A stretch of 64,000 nucleotides of DNA, from NCBI RefSeq assembly GCF_029227915.1, contig NC_079876.1, forward strand, positions 22,940,001-23,004,000, read 5' to 3'. The stretch is from Hydractinia symbiolongicarpus. Taxonomy: Eukaryota; Cnidaria; Hydrozoa; Anthoathecata; Hydractiniidae. This document shows positions 19,308 to 29,708 of this stretch, piece by piece (the first letter of the stretch is position 1; each line of letters begins with the position of its first letter). The notes beneath the pieces were generated by a model. The model was not told where the DNA came from. It saw only the letters and a list, made by a program, of their open reading frames with translations, and did not search any database. A program made the position numbers and the translations under genes.

Positions 19308-19604
19308 TTAAGACGGCGCTGGCGCACCTGTGGGGACGCTAGGCGTTTCAGCAGGCTTCTTACGTATGTAATAGACTGCCACGCAAACAGCAAGTACGGC
19401 AGCTAGACCTCCAGCGACATAGAGACTGTCTGGGAACTTGTGAGGACCTGCGATAGGTTCCTGACCCTCTTGCGAAGTACTTTTGCCCAAGTTCTTTTGT
19501 AAGTCAGCCTTGTTCTTGCGATTCCATTCAGCAAGTCTCTTGCCAGCAGCAACACGACCCTCATTCTTCTTGGTTATGACTTGGTTAGATTGTTCTTCAC
19601 TCAT
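19308..19604 (-). CDS. single-pass membrane protein
   Basis: A 98-residue protein starting at 19,604 after TAAATAA. The N-terminal 60 residues are charged (ITKKNEGRVAAGKRLAEWNR). A clear transmembrane helix follows at about 66-82 (VAGGLAAVLAVCVAVYYI), then a basic RKK stop-transfer and a proline-rich tail (AETPSVPTGAPAPS). It is likely in the virion membrane or host membranes. Family not recognised with certainty. Confidence 0.55.
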   Translation of the reverse strand: MSEEQSNQVITKKNEGRVAAGKRLAEWNRKNKADLQKNLGKSTSQEGQEPIAGPHKFPDSLYVAGGLAAVLAVCVAVYYIRKKPAETPSVPTGAPAPS

Positions 19605-19885
19605 TTATTTAGACTTGCCCTTGGAAAAATAGTAGATGAAAAAGCCTTTATCTGAGGTTCTTCGATTGGGGGTAGAGGTGACTGTCGATTCAACAGGGAC
19701 CTATAATGAAGGAAAAGCCATCGTTTTAAACGACCGAAGGCACGCTTGGGCTAAAAATTTTGTAAAGAGCTTTACAAAATTTCCTTGTAGTGACGAATCA
19801 GTGAATTTTCGACTTTTCTAGTAGAGCCAAGTTTTGCTCAAAATTTCTTCGTCTACCATCCAATACTGCCTTTTTAAATTTTTTG
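19605..19885. other. gene-poor spacer with hairpin
   Basis: The spacer contains AAATTTTGTAAAG (19,755-19,767) and its exact inverse (19,770-19,782) with a 2-base loop. This hairpin stands downstream of the gene ending at 19,886. No coding sequence is supported. Confidence 0.4.
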
Positions 19886-20502
19886 TTAAATATCTGACTG
19901 CTCCCCATCTTCTTCTTGCTGTTCGTCATCTCGCTTTTCATCTGTCTTGGACACATGAGCCAAAGTGTGATTAATGGTATGAGCAGCAACCAAGAGTGGC
20001 GCTAGAAATTTTCCAAAGGCAGAGTACACAAGGATCCCCAAATCTGCCATTGGGTCCTTGATAATCGGATCTTCCTCGATGTCTTTTTTCAGACCCTCCG
20101 CACTATCGAGTTGAACAACATTACCTACGGCCTTCGCGTACATGCCAATCGCATGTGAAGATAGTGCCTTGGCGGTCTTTTCTCCTTTCTCGTGAATTTC
20201 ACGTTGAACGAATTCCGCATACGCTTTTCGATCACCTCATCTGATGCCTTGTCAGCAAAGCTTTCAGTACATTTCTTCGGCAAGAGATGATGTTTGCCTT
20301 TGCGTATAGCTTCTTTCAAAGCTTGACGTTTGTCGATAGGTTTTTCTTTGGCTTGAAAGGCTTCCGCAGGTGTGTCTACAACATCAAATATAGCTGTAAT
20401 CTCACTCATCTTTATTAGAAGCCTTCTATAACGCAAAAAGCAGAGCACAATCAAGACGTACGGAAGAATTATTGCTACAGTGAGGCATAGCTCGCTCAGC
20501 AT
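19886..20502 (-). pseudogene. Polinton accessory protein, frameshifted, two possible starts
   Basis: Two in-frame ATGs, at 20,502 and 20,409, each directly follow an AATAAA-like motif. The first adds 31 residues with a membrane helix (LTVAIILPYVLIVLCFLRY). The second gives MSEITAIFDVVDTPAEAFQA. The frame continues through basic residues (ALKEAIRKGKHHLLPKK) until a frameshift near 20,150-20,185. The next frame then carries MYAKAVGNVV, an acidic stretch and LGILVYSAFGKFLAPLLVAA, a hydrophobic region. The two frames together match a conserved protein of cnidarian Polintons as remembered. Function unknown; membrane association is likely. Confidence 0.5.
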
Positions 20503-21165
20503 GTTTATTTTTCAAAACAAAACCCTCGCAAGGGAACCCTCTGGGTTTTTGTTGTTTTTGTTGTTTGAACCCAGAGGGTTTTTGATTCTGTGAGTATACC
20601 ACTCAGAGCCTTTGGTTTACCATATCTAAGGTGTTTTTCAGTGCTGTCCTGCTTTGCAGGCTTAGCGCACCTGCTCTTTATACTCTATACAGAATGTCGT
20701 GCTTGTACTACGCATTAACGAAACCCACCTTTTTAAGTGAGCACTTTCAGAGGCCGTTCCTTGCACCGAGATTTAACCGGCATTTTGGCGCAATTTTCCC
20801 CGACAGGCACATTGTGTGGGAGAAACCGGGGCGAGACGGCCGCTTCCAGCTAGGACGTGCTCTCGCCCGCGCACCCCTAACCTTCCGCCAGGTTCTAAGC
20901 CTGCTCCCACAATTTTACTATAATTTGAGCTTCGTATAAAACTATTCAGTATCACCTTGAGTACTACCTGTGTGAAAATTTACGCATCACCGGCTAGCTC
21001 ATTTGCCTCATCATGCAGAAAACCTCTTGATTATTCAGAAATGTGTTTATCATTTTTGAATGGATGAGGCAAATGAGTTTTATCTTGTTTCTACCGCTTT
21101 ATACTGATGAGGAGTGACTCGAAGCTGTCTGAAAATTTAAAAAACACAAATCTTTTCAACGCAAC
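20503..21165. other. largest non-coding gap inside the Polinton
   Basis: It holds a strong hairpin (20,535-20,547 with 20,568-20,580, 13 bp perfect, core AACCCTCTGGGTT) just upstream of the gene starting at 20,502. A very G/C-rich block lies at about 20,750-20,900. A 15-bp perfect inverted repeat CTCATTTGCCTCATC pairs 20,998-21,012 with 21,063-21,077, and resembles motifs in the terminal repeats. No protein is supported. It may be a regulatory or replication region. Confidence 0.45.
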
Positions 21166-24100
21166 TTACAATTCCAAAGGCACCGTATGTATACCATCCT
21201 CGAGCACCTTCCGCCTATCGTATAACGCCGAGAGGCCCAGCTTGTTTTGTTCGTACGTAACCATCCCCTGGTTGCGCACCCGGAAACCTTTTTTTTTTTT
21301 CGCAGTGTCAATAGAGCCATTTAACGCGTTCTTATACCTCTCCCATGTCATAGCGTTATGCTTCTTCGACATGCCTTTACAGGAGAATTTTGTGCCCTCT
21401 TTCCCTTCGACGAAATAGCACTTGGCTGTCGTGGCAATCATCCGAAACCCCATGAACTCAAGCTTAAACAGACCTCCTGTTCGACTCGAGTACTTATCAG
21501 TGACGAGCCAGTTTTTCACGTCTTTGTCGTACTCGTCAAGCAGTTCAGGGCGAACGACATCTCGTAACTCTTCTCCAGAGATGGCAAAATACGCGCTATC
21601 CGTATCCATATACACGTACTCAAAGTCTCGACGATCCACGTACTTGTCAATGAAGTCGTAGTAAAATTCCAACATGCGCAATTTGGCCAGCTGGTACACC
21701 GCAATGCCGCACTGGTATGCTCTGTCGATATGCACCTTTTTCTTTCCTTCTCGGATCTCGTTGGCATCGCCTATCTCTTCAAGATCTTCAAGGTATGGCG
21801 ATCTCATCGCTGCATCCACCTTCTTTTCATCTCTCGTAAAGATGGTGTTCGCGTGTCTCGCTAGGTCCTCGATCATTTTCTCATAGAACGAGTTCCCTTT
21901 CAGCTTGGCTGTATCTCCCGCAATACGCTTGTCAGGGTCTTTATCGGCTTGTCGTCGTACATCCGCAATTTCTTCCGGAAACCATGCAAATGGCTTACCT
22001 CGTTTGTATTTGATGAACTGGTGAAAGGCTGTCACCTTCAGGCCATGGTCGAGGTACCACTTTAGCACCGGAGTGTACAACAAGATCTTTTTAGCTTTCA
22101 TCAACCCTAGAAGCTTACGTGTGCCTGAAATATGTTTGCGCCCTGTTGCGTTTAGGTACTCGTGCATGTGCTCAGGGATTTGATCGTCGGGTATCTCCTT
22201 GACCACAAATAGCGGAGCCATCTCGCTGAATTTGTCATACAGTTCCAGGGGGACCTCGATGTCGACCTGCGCAAAACCGAATAAGCTGCCGCTCTGCACC
22301 CCTTCTGTCAACAGTCTGATGTTGTGCCCAGCCGTGGGTGGGTTGATCTTGATCAGCTTCTCCTTCCCACAAGGAAAGTCTTGCATCAACGTACTCGGGA
22401 ACAGCATGTTCGCGTCAAGCCCCAAAACAGTTTTGCACTTCCGTGGCTCCTGGTAGATATGGGATCTGATACCCGTTACGTCTCTCTCGTGGTACCTACA
22501 GAACACGATGGCAGGCCCTCCCACCATGCCCGTTTGAAGCAGTTCATACGCCTCATTCTTTGTGCACTCAGTGCAAGCCTTTTGCACCTTTTTGCACGCC
22601 TTGCAACTCTTTCCTTTGCATCCCCCTGCACATTTTTTTCCCTTGCATGTCTTGCACTTTTTACCCCTGCATGTCTTGCATTTTTTTCCTTTGCAAGTCT
22701 CGCAATTCTCACCTTTCTTTCTCTTTCCACCACAACCCTCGCATGGCCTGCCGTTACACACCTCGCAAACGTTACCCTCACACTCTTTACACTGTTCTCG
22801 AGCTTTCTTGCACGCCTCGCAGCCCTCCCCTTCGCACGGTTTGCTTTCACACTTGTGTTTGCACGGCTCTCCTGGAGCGTAGAGCTCTAGCTTTGGATTT
22901 AGTCGTAGAGACTTGTTCAAGACGTAGCGCATCGATACACCTGGAATGCTTACTGCGTCTTTCAAAATGTCTATCTCGTCGTCGTAGTACTGCCGCCTTG
23001 TCTTGTCCACAGCTTCAATGAAAGGCTAGATTGTACTCACGCAACCAGTCCATCATGGTGACGCAGCCTCGCTTGTGAAACTCTGCATGGAATGTTTCGT
23101 ACTCATTAAGAGAGAGGGTGTTTTTACCAATAAGACTGCTATAGAAGTGTTCGTACGCCACGGGTCCGACGTGGGTTAGCTTGTCATAGCTCGTCAGCCA
23201 CTCGTATGGGAACACCAGCTTTTCGAGCTTGCAATCCAGAGACTTGCACCATCGGTCGTAGCTCATACCAGGAGCGAGAAAATTTTTGATATCGAGAAAT
23301 TTGAACCTCGAGGTCGTGAGGAACATGTAGTCGTTGTCTTTCTTCGCCACTTTGATCTTATCGCTATCGTATCTGGCAATTTGATCGACAAAGTACCGCT
23401 TGATCATGTTCAGGTCATACTTTCCGCTGTTAAAACCAATCACGGGCACTTGGCCCACCCACGCGTCCCATGCCTTCTGAGTCTTGTCTGGAAGCATGTC
23501 AAAATCGTCAGGTCTTGGGTACATCATTTCCACTTCATACACGATGTGGGCGTGTCTCTTTTCGAGCTGCTCCACAAATTGTTCAACCAATATCTTTGGA
23601 TCATCGTGCTCCAAGAACGTTGGATCTCCGTTCAGACTATCGTGAATGGCGACGCTGACCGGTACATGCTCCGAGATGTATGTTAGATCGGATGTTTGTC
23701 GCTGGTGTAAAGGTGCTAAGAGGGCCTCGAAATCAAACACGATGTAGTGAGGGTAGGGTCGAAATTCTTTCTTGAAGTACCTCTTGGCTTTGGGTGGGTT
23801 CTCACACTCCCACACTGCCACGAGGTTGTAGCCAAGTTTTCGGATGCCTTCCCTATTTGACTTGGTGGCAATATATTGATTTTTGTTCGTGTTTGTTCCT
23901 TGGCAGGGGCATCCGTGCCACTTGCAACCGTGGTACTCATAGACTGTCCTGGTCTGAGGTTCGTAGCCGTCTACCTTGTAGACCTCATTTTTTTTCTCCC
24001 TGTAGCGTATGACTCGTTCTCCTCCATGCCCACAGAGTGCGTGATGAATGTGCCTTCCAGTTTCCCTCGACATGTATTCTATCCATTTACAAGCGTCATA

Positions 24101-25408
24101 ACTGAAGCCCTCACCGTAAAAGACCTTCTCTGACTTGCTAGGCATGCGCTTGACCTTCTTGCCTTTGCAGATGATAGTCGGCTTTTTTCCTTTACATATC
24201 TTCTTATGTTTCGTAAGATCTCCGCTGCTTGCAAACACTTGCTTGCAGGCTTCGCATTCCCATTTCTGTTGTGCCAATACGTCTAAATCCTTGATGTAGA
24301 AACAGTGTCCATCCAACATACCAAGGTTGATCGTGTCTAAATCTTTTTTGTGTTGATTCTGACCGTACACGGGTCTCCATGGTGCTTTCTCAGAGTTGGT
24401 CTTAGGTTCAAAGACTCTGATGTTAATCTTGAAACGCTTCGCTATACCCTCAAAGTCAACGAGCTTCGTAGCACGTACATCTTCCCGCTTTAGTTTGGGA
24501 TTCTCGTAGTACTCGCGTGCTAGTTTGAGGGCTGGCCTTGTAAGGTACTCTGTTCCACGTTCTACCCCGGCCCTCTTTTCGATGGCTAGGCATCTCCAGA
24601 CACATAGATTGTCCGTTCGCTCTCCTTTACCATCCACAGCGTAGATGCACCTCTTTTTTCGCAACCAGTCTGGCAAGGGTCCACAGCCTAACAGGGGCTT
24701 CCTTGTGGAGATGATCTTGATTTGCACATGGTTGAAGACTATTTTCTCTTCGTACGATCCTGGGGTCTCGATTGTTCTTTCTGGTGGCAAGTACGCCTTC
24801 CCCCAAAACTCGTTATTTCCTAGATCTAATCGCTGCATTTCACATTTTTCGATAAAGGCTTCGATGTCAGCTAGGCTCGTAAGCGATCCTTCGCTTCCTT
24901 TGGTCTTGTGATACGGAGCCGTGCCACCTCCTGCTTCGTAGATGGTGCAAGCAAAACTGTAGACTACCTTAACTCTCATGTTTATGTAGGGCGTGATTTT
25001 TCGCATGATGGCCTCCGACAGTGGCTGATTAAGGTTCTTGTTGAACCGCCATATCTTGACACGATTTCCGTCTTCCAATATCTGTGCGTCATTCTCATCA
25101 AATAATTGCTGAATGTCTTCGGAGCCTTCGGATCGGTTTTTCTCTTGTGGGAACATATGCTTGATGTCTTCGACTCCACTATATTCGTCTTGTATGTCTC
25201 CAGCATCGTAAAAGTCCTCTCGCGCTTCTCTCTCGATTTCATCGTGCAGCGTTGTCCTTCCAGCAATTTGCTCCTTCGCCCTATTATAATAAGAAGTAAC
25301 AGTGTCTCGTACACTCTTCAGGCGATCGGCAAGAGCGTCGCGAGTTGCTGCCACAGGTGCTGAGACAGCGCTATATAATTTACTGATTGCATTCTTGAAC
25401 CAACTCAT
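21166..25408 (-). pseudogene. protein-primed DNA polymerase B (pPolB), frameshifted
   Basis: The start at 25,408 follows TATAATAAAG. Frame 1 (23,015-25,408, 797 residues) holds a papain/OTU-like segment (C269, H368), a C2H2 finger (about 383-405), and a VSR/PD-(D/E)XK-like block (VDGYEPQTRTVYEYHGCKWH, about 479-498). It also holds the exonuclease motifs VFDFEALLA (557-565), IGFNSGKYDLNMI (657-669) and YDRWC. It ends NLAFH at a frameshift near 23,015-23,040, where a few bases appear lost. Frame 2 (21,166-23,010) holds a 100-residue cysteine-rich insertion (50-149). Polymerase motifs follow: A (DANMLFPS, 199-206), B (KLKGNSFY, about 369-376) and C (YMDTDS, 467-472). All catalytic aspartates of motifs A and C are kept. 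The enzyme would replicate the element from a terminal protein. Confidence 0.85.
22560..22862 (-). repeat. expanded Cys-rich tandem repeats within the polymerase
   Basis: Coding repeats of the type CKTCKGKK in 7-9 residue steps fill residues 50-149 of the second polymerase frame, with over 25 cysteines. Related polymerases have only a short cysteine cluster at this place, as remembered. The 18-27 bp DNA repeats (TTGCATGTCTTGCACTTT type) suggest slippage growth. Confidence 0.6.
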
Positions 25409-25447
25409 TTCTCTTTATTATATACAGATTTTGGACTTTCGGAGTTT

Positions 25448-25678
25448 TTTTTGAAGTGGACGCAATTTGAGTAGGGGATTTCCCTATTCAAACAGATTTG
25501 CGCGTTTGTTGCTATTGTTTACTCATTTGAGGCATGATGAAATCTGTGATTACTCATTTGAGGTATGATGAAATCTGTGACGTCACAGATTTTTTTAGGG
25601 GTCTAAAAGCAGCGTTTTTTGATAGGGTTTTGACCGTCGAAAACCTAAAACCTGTTTATACGGGGGTGCTACTCTAGC
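25448..25678 (-). repeat. right terminal inverted repeat of the Polinton
   Basis: The inverse of the left end, ending GGGTGCTACTCTAGC. Inside it, a 30-bp unit TACTCATTTGAGGCATGATG plus AAATCTGTGA is repeated in tandem (25,520-25,580); the left end lacks the second copy. Confidence 0.85.
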
Positions 25679-25684
25679 TACTTG

Positions 25685-28020
25685 ATGAGTAGTCTCAGAA
25701 AAACCCTTATAATTTATCAATACTTTTATATTTTTTTTATGTTTTTTTGTTTTTGAATGCTTGATGAAAGACTTTTTTGATGGTGCTTTTGTTGTGAGAT
25801 GGTAATTTTCCAAAAAGAAAATATAATGAAATAAACACACACCATTTTTTTTTTCACCGTACGTTTTAAAATGGCTTCTTTTTCCGAACGCGTGGTCGCA
25901 GACTTCTCGTTTTCGCATATTCAGCATTATATTCAGCATAAATTAAATTCAAAAAGGTTCCCGGTTTTTTTTCCTAACAAAGTCGTTATGAAATTATTTG
26001 TAATTATATATAATCATTCAAAAAAATGCATAATTTTTTTCTTTCTGTCGTCATAATTCGCTAATCAGTAATTTATACAAAAAAATCCGGAAACTTTTGT
26101 GCATAATTTATTCAGCTTTTCATTACCAAAAATTTCAATGAGCCAATAGGAAGCTTTCGGAAAAAGAGACCACAAACGTAAAGGCATGTATGCGAAAATT
26201 TACTATCGAGATATTTGTTTTTAAAGATTTTCATAGGAGTTATAAAAATGTGTGAACTGAGTATGCAGAAAGATGATAGAAGTGCGAACTTTTGGTTTAT
26301 GCTGAAATGCGTGCACGCGCTCAGAATCATTAATAGACAGAAGTCAGGTTTACAAGAGACAGCTCATATGCATATTCCTTAACTTTGATTTTTTTTAATT
26401 CGATAGTAAAAGTAAACTATCTAAAAAATATTATTATGCGTATTTTTATACGAGAATTCCATATTATGCATAATGTTTACAAATAATATGCTCAACTCAT
26501 TTTGCACATATTTTTTCAAAGGTGTGAAGGATATAACAGCTCTAAAAAGGCCTTTTCCAGAAAGAAGGGATGTTCCAAATATTTTCATAGACTATAAATA
26601 TGTCATTGGAAAGAGAATTTTTTTTTCCATATGTCATGAATTTTTTACAAAAAACCTAAAAAAAAATTTTTTTTCCTTTACAGTAACCTTAAGAGTTAAG
26701 AAGTAATTTATTGCTTGTGTTTTTAAAACAGAAAGTTCTATAGATGACTTGCTATCTTGATAATTTTTTTGTTTTTAATTTTTGGCAGGCAAAATAAAGC
26801 AATTTAATTGGCTAATAATTCTTTTTAGAAGATCTGATTGGTTAAAAAACTATTTGCCTGCTGAAATAAAATGTAAACTAGAGGCCTTAGACCTTGAGGT
26901 CAGCGCGACTGAGAACTTTAATGTGTGAGTGAGAATTGCTTATCCACGAAACTAAAAAAGAAAATTTTCTTCCGCTACAAGATAGTAAAATTTACCCACT
27001 TTCCTCTGAATAACGATATTAGTTCAAATATCGTCTCACTTCTTATGCTTGGTTTCCACTGCGAGATAGCGTGAGATAATTGGCATATTACTGGGCACGG
27101 AGAAAGGAAGTAATATTTCTCGAAAGTTCAAATAAATAGCTATCTGACTTTTCAATTTGAACATTCCCGTTTTCAGTTGCAATTGAATTGGGCAGTTCGT
27201 CTAAAGCAAGATATTAACTGGTGTAACCTAAAGGCTGACGTAAAGATCATTCCCTAGTGTCAAAATACGATCAAGATCCCATTCAGTCCAGTAACGCACA
27301 GACGCAATAAAAGGGTAACAGATGGCCCACAAAGCATTGCACACGCATTGGCTACCCGCTGATTCTCCAAATCTAGAATGACCTTGATGAAATGAGCCCA
27401 TTACTATTTTATCTGGGTTGACAGGCCCGGGGTTGGACTAAACGTCACTAGCCATTAGAAAAGCCAAAGTAATATTTACACAAAAATTGAACAGAATGGG
27501 GCTGGCCTTATTAAGAGCGAGAAAATGTCTTCAGAAACAGTAGTTCTGAACTGAGCTGAGTGGTTGAACCCAAAGTTCCAATAGCAATGCGATATGCTTA
27601 GATCGTAAAAATACAACAAAGTAGAATAGTAAAATTATATAGCTAGCTATAGATCTTTTTTATATATATTATTTTTTATCGTAAAAAAAATCTTTTCTAT
27701 AAGTTATATATATGTAAAAGTATATTGTAAGATCAAGGTAGTGTCCAAGTCTGACAAGAGATTAAATAGTAACAAAGTAAACGTGTGTAAACAAGTAACC
27801 AAGTAAACCGTTGTTCTTTCGCTTGACCTATAAAAAAAGAAGAAAAAAATTACACAATATTTTGTAAACAAAGGGAAGAAACTTTTGCAAAAAGGAAAAT
27901 TTGCGAAAATTAGGGACCATCAAACGCTCCATTTCCGATTTCACAATCCAAATTAATGCCCCATAAAGTAAATTATGAGGATAATGCTACTAAATATATC
28001 AAGACCGTATTAAAGAGAAA
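25685..28020. other. no gene recognised
   Basis: AT-rich sequence with short frames without domains. A stretch at about 26,668-26,692 (TTTCCTTTACAGTAACCTTA) is the inverse of the Polinton left flank at about 10,553-10,577, so the host sequence into which the Polinton inserted may itself be a repeat with inverted ends. Confidence 0.4.
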
Positions 28021-28024
28021 AAAT

Positions 28025-28150
28025 ATTGAAGAACTACTTTGTTCATCACTAACATACTGCCAAGCGGCTCCCAGTTCTGGGGACCGCGGATCGAATCCCG
28101 CTCACTGCTTGGCAGTATGTTAGTGATGAACAAAGTAGTTCTTCTTCAAT
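28025..28150. repeat. long near-perfect hairpin with Pol III B-box-like loop
   Basis: Arms 28,025-28,065 and 28,107-28,150 are perfectly complementary for 38 bp, then for 6 more after a 3-base insertion. The 41-base loop contains GGATCGAATCCCGC, close to the tRNA B box GGTTCGAATCC with its T-stem. It may be a tRNA-derived foldback. A complete tRNA cannot be folded. Confidence 0.6.
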
Positions 28151-28789
28151 GTGACTTACACGCATTATACATTGCATTAGGAGCAAAGCAGATTTTCACC
28201 AAGAACTTCATTATTTTGAATATGACAGACGAAAAGTCTGATGGCTGATAATGTATTTTTACCGATAAATTCTACGGTCCTGTACCAAAATTTTAAATCG
28301 GCTATGAAAAACTGTCTTTTTGAAATATCCACCATCTTTGAAAGTCTTTTTGTAAATTGTGTCAAAAACTCGAAATTGGCAAATAATATTTGAAAACTTA
28401 AAAATGGAATTATTTTCGCCACAGGCCAATTTTCAAATTTTTGACAGAATTTAATTTTTGCGGATCGGTCACTTTTAGATTCTAAAGTTGCAAAATCCGC
28501 CACAATTTATTCCTGCGGTAATTGCAGGAAACATGCCCAGTTATTTCAGCGTGAATATATATATATTGTGCAATATTATGCAATTTTTACATGGCAACAG
28601 GGGCACGAAGGCATGGAGAATTAGTGTCTACTGAATCAAAATGTATTCATTCAAGATGACGGAGAGAGTTGTGTGCACTACTACGAGCTTTGAAAGCAGT
28701 TTCACAAATAAAATAAATAATCACAAATGCAAAACATGCTATACAAATATCAGGGTGCGAAATTGGCCAGACGACTTCGATTTTAACCG

Positions 28790-28947
28790 TAAAATACGAT
28801 CGTTTTATCATATGTATCTCTCCTGTCTCTGGGCCCAAATCTATATTTTTTTCTGCCATGGATATTAACGTCGAAAAGATCAACCCCCACCCTCCTAACG
28901 TCGAATCGATACAGGAGAGATATATTTGATAAAACGATCGTATTTTA
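28790..28947. repeat. inverted repeat pair
   Basis: Arms of 37 bases (28,790-28,826 and 28,911-28,947; core ACGATCGTTTTATCA) match with two differences around an 84-base loop. It is probably a small foldback element. Confidence 0.5.
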
Positions 28948-29708
28948 CAGTGCCCGGATCTTGTCTGTTTACGAGCGGAAGAGAGAGGGACCTTCCATGT
29001 AGCATCAAACAAACTACATTTGGTCAGAATGTACTTCCGTCATCATGATGGCAGAGCATGCTGGTGGGGGTTTTCAAAGTAACGTTGAATCAATGCTTAG
29101 TTTGGCAATGTGAGCATATAGATGCCTACCCATCATATGCAAAAATGACACGAACCGAACATTTTATTGATGTCGGCTTTAGCAGTTAGGACAGTAGGTC
29201 ATTAACTATATATATAGCTATATTTCAGTTAATATATAGCTAGCTAGCTTATTATATGCAGTGTGACTGGCAAAAATTAGAAACCTGATGAGGTTTGGGA
29301 ATACTTAAATGCATTAACGATAGCTACCTAATAGCTAGCTAGCTATAAAACAATAAATAGAAAAGTAGAAAAACTTGCCTTGAAAATGATCAGCGAACAA
29401 CAAAACCAGTGAGATCTTCAGTGTACGGAGACGTGACTACCAGTCAGACAGCCAAAACCAGAAATATATTTTGTTGAGTGGAAACGGCCTTTGGATTAAG
29501 TAGGCGGTAATAAGGTGGTCGGGAAGCTGACTAGGGACGGACAGAATAACACACGAACACAAAAAGGCAAACTGAAATGAAAGATCAGCTACCTGACGGC
29601 GCTGACCAACAAAGATTCTAGCAAGTCATCTATACATTGCAAGTAAACATTCAGCTTTATTTCTTGGAAATAATTAATAATGTATTAGCTGCACATATTT
29701 TTATGTTG

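Larger units (their letters stand above)
10587..25678. mobile_element. Polinton/Maverick element, degenerate
   Basis: A 15,092-bp unit bounded by long inverted repeats and the 6-bp direct repeat TACTTG (10,581-10,586 and 25,679-25,684). Both length and target duplication are as expected for Polintons. It encodes protein-primed DNA polymerase B, an A32-type packaging ATPase, penton-like and major capsid candidates, and an integrase fragment. Base composition is visibly richer in GC than the flanks and genes are packed with short spacers. Polymerase, ATPase, integrase and several accessory genes are damaged, and no adenovirus-type protease was recognised. The copy therefore looks non-autonomous. 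Confidence 0.9.

Noticed and set aside
20816-20913. Structured RNA with a 7-bp closing stem (GTGGGAG/CTCCCAC) in the G/C-rich block
   Set aside because: A single short stem over about 98 bases can occur by chance in G/C-rich DNA, and no family pattern is visible.
22324-22890. Plus-strand frames opposite the cysteine-rich polymerase segment
   Set aside because: They mirror the repetitive minus-strand coding sequence and show no domain.
10587-25678. Endogenous adenovirus-like or tailed-phage genome
   Set aside because: The PolB, ATPase, integrase remnant, long inverted ends and 6-bp target duplication together define a Polinton; no phage head-tail genes are present.
28066-28106. tRNA gene
   Set aside because: Only a B-box/T-arm-like sequence is present; no A box, anticodon arm or acceptor stem can be placed.
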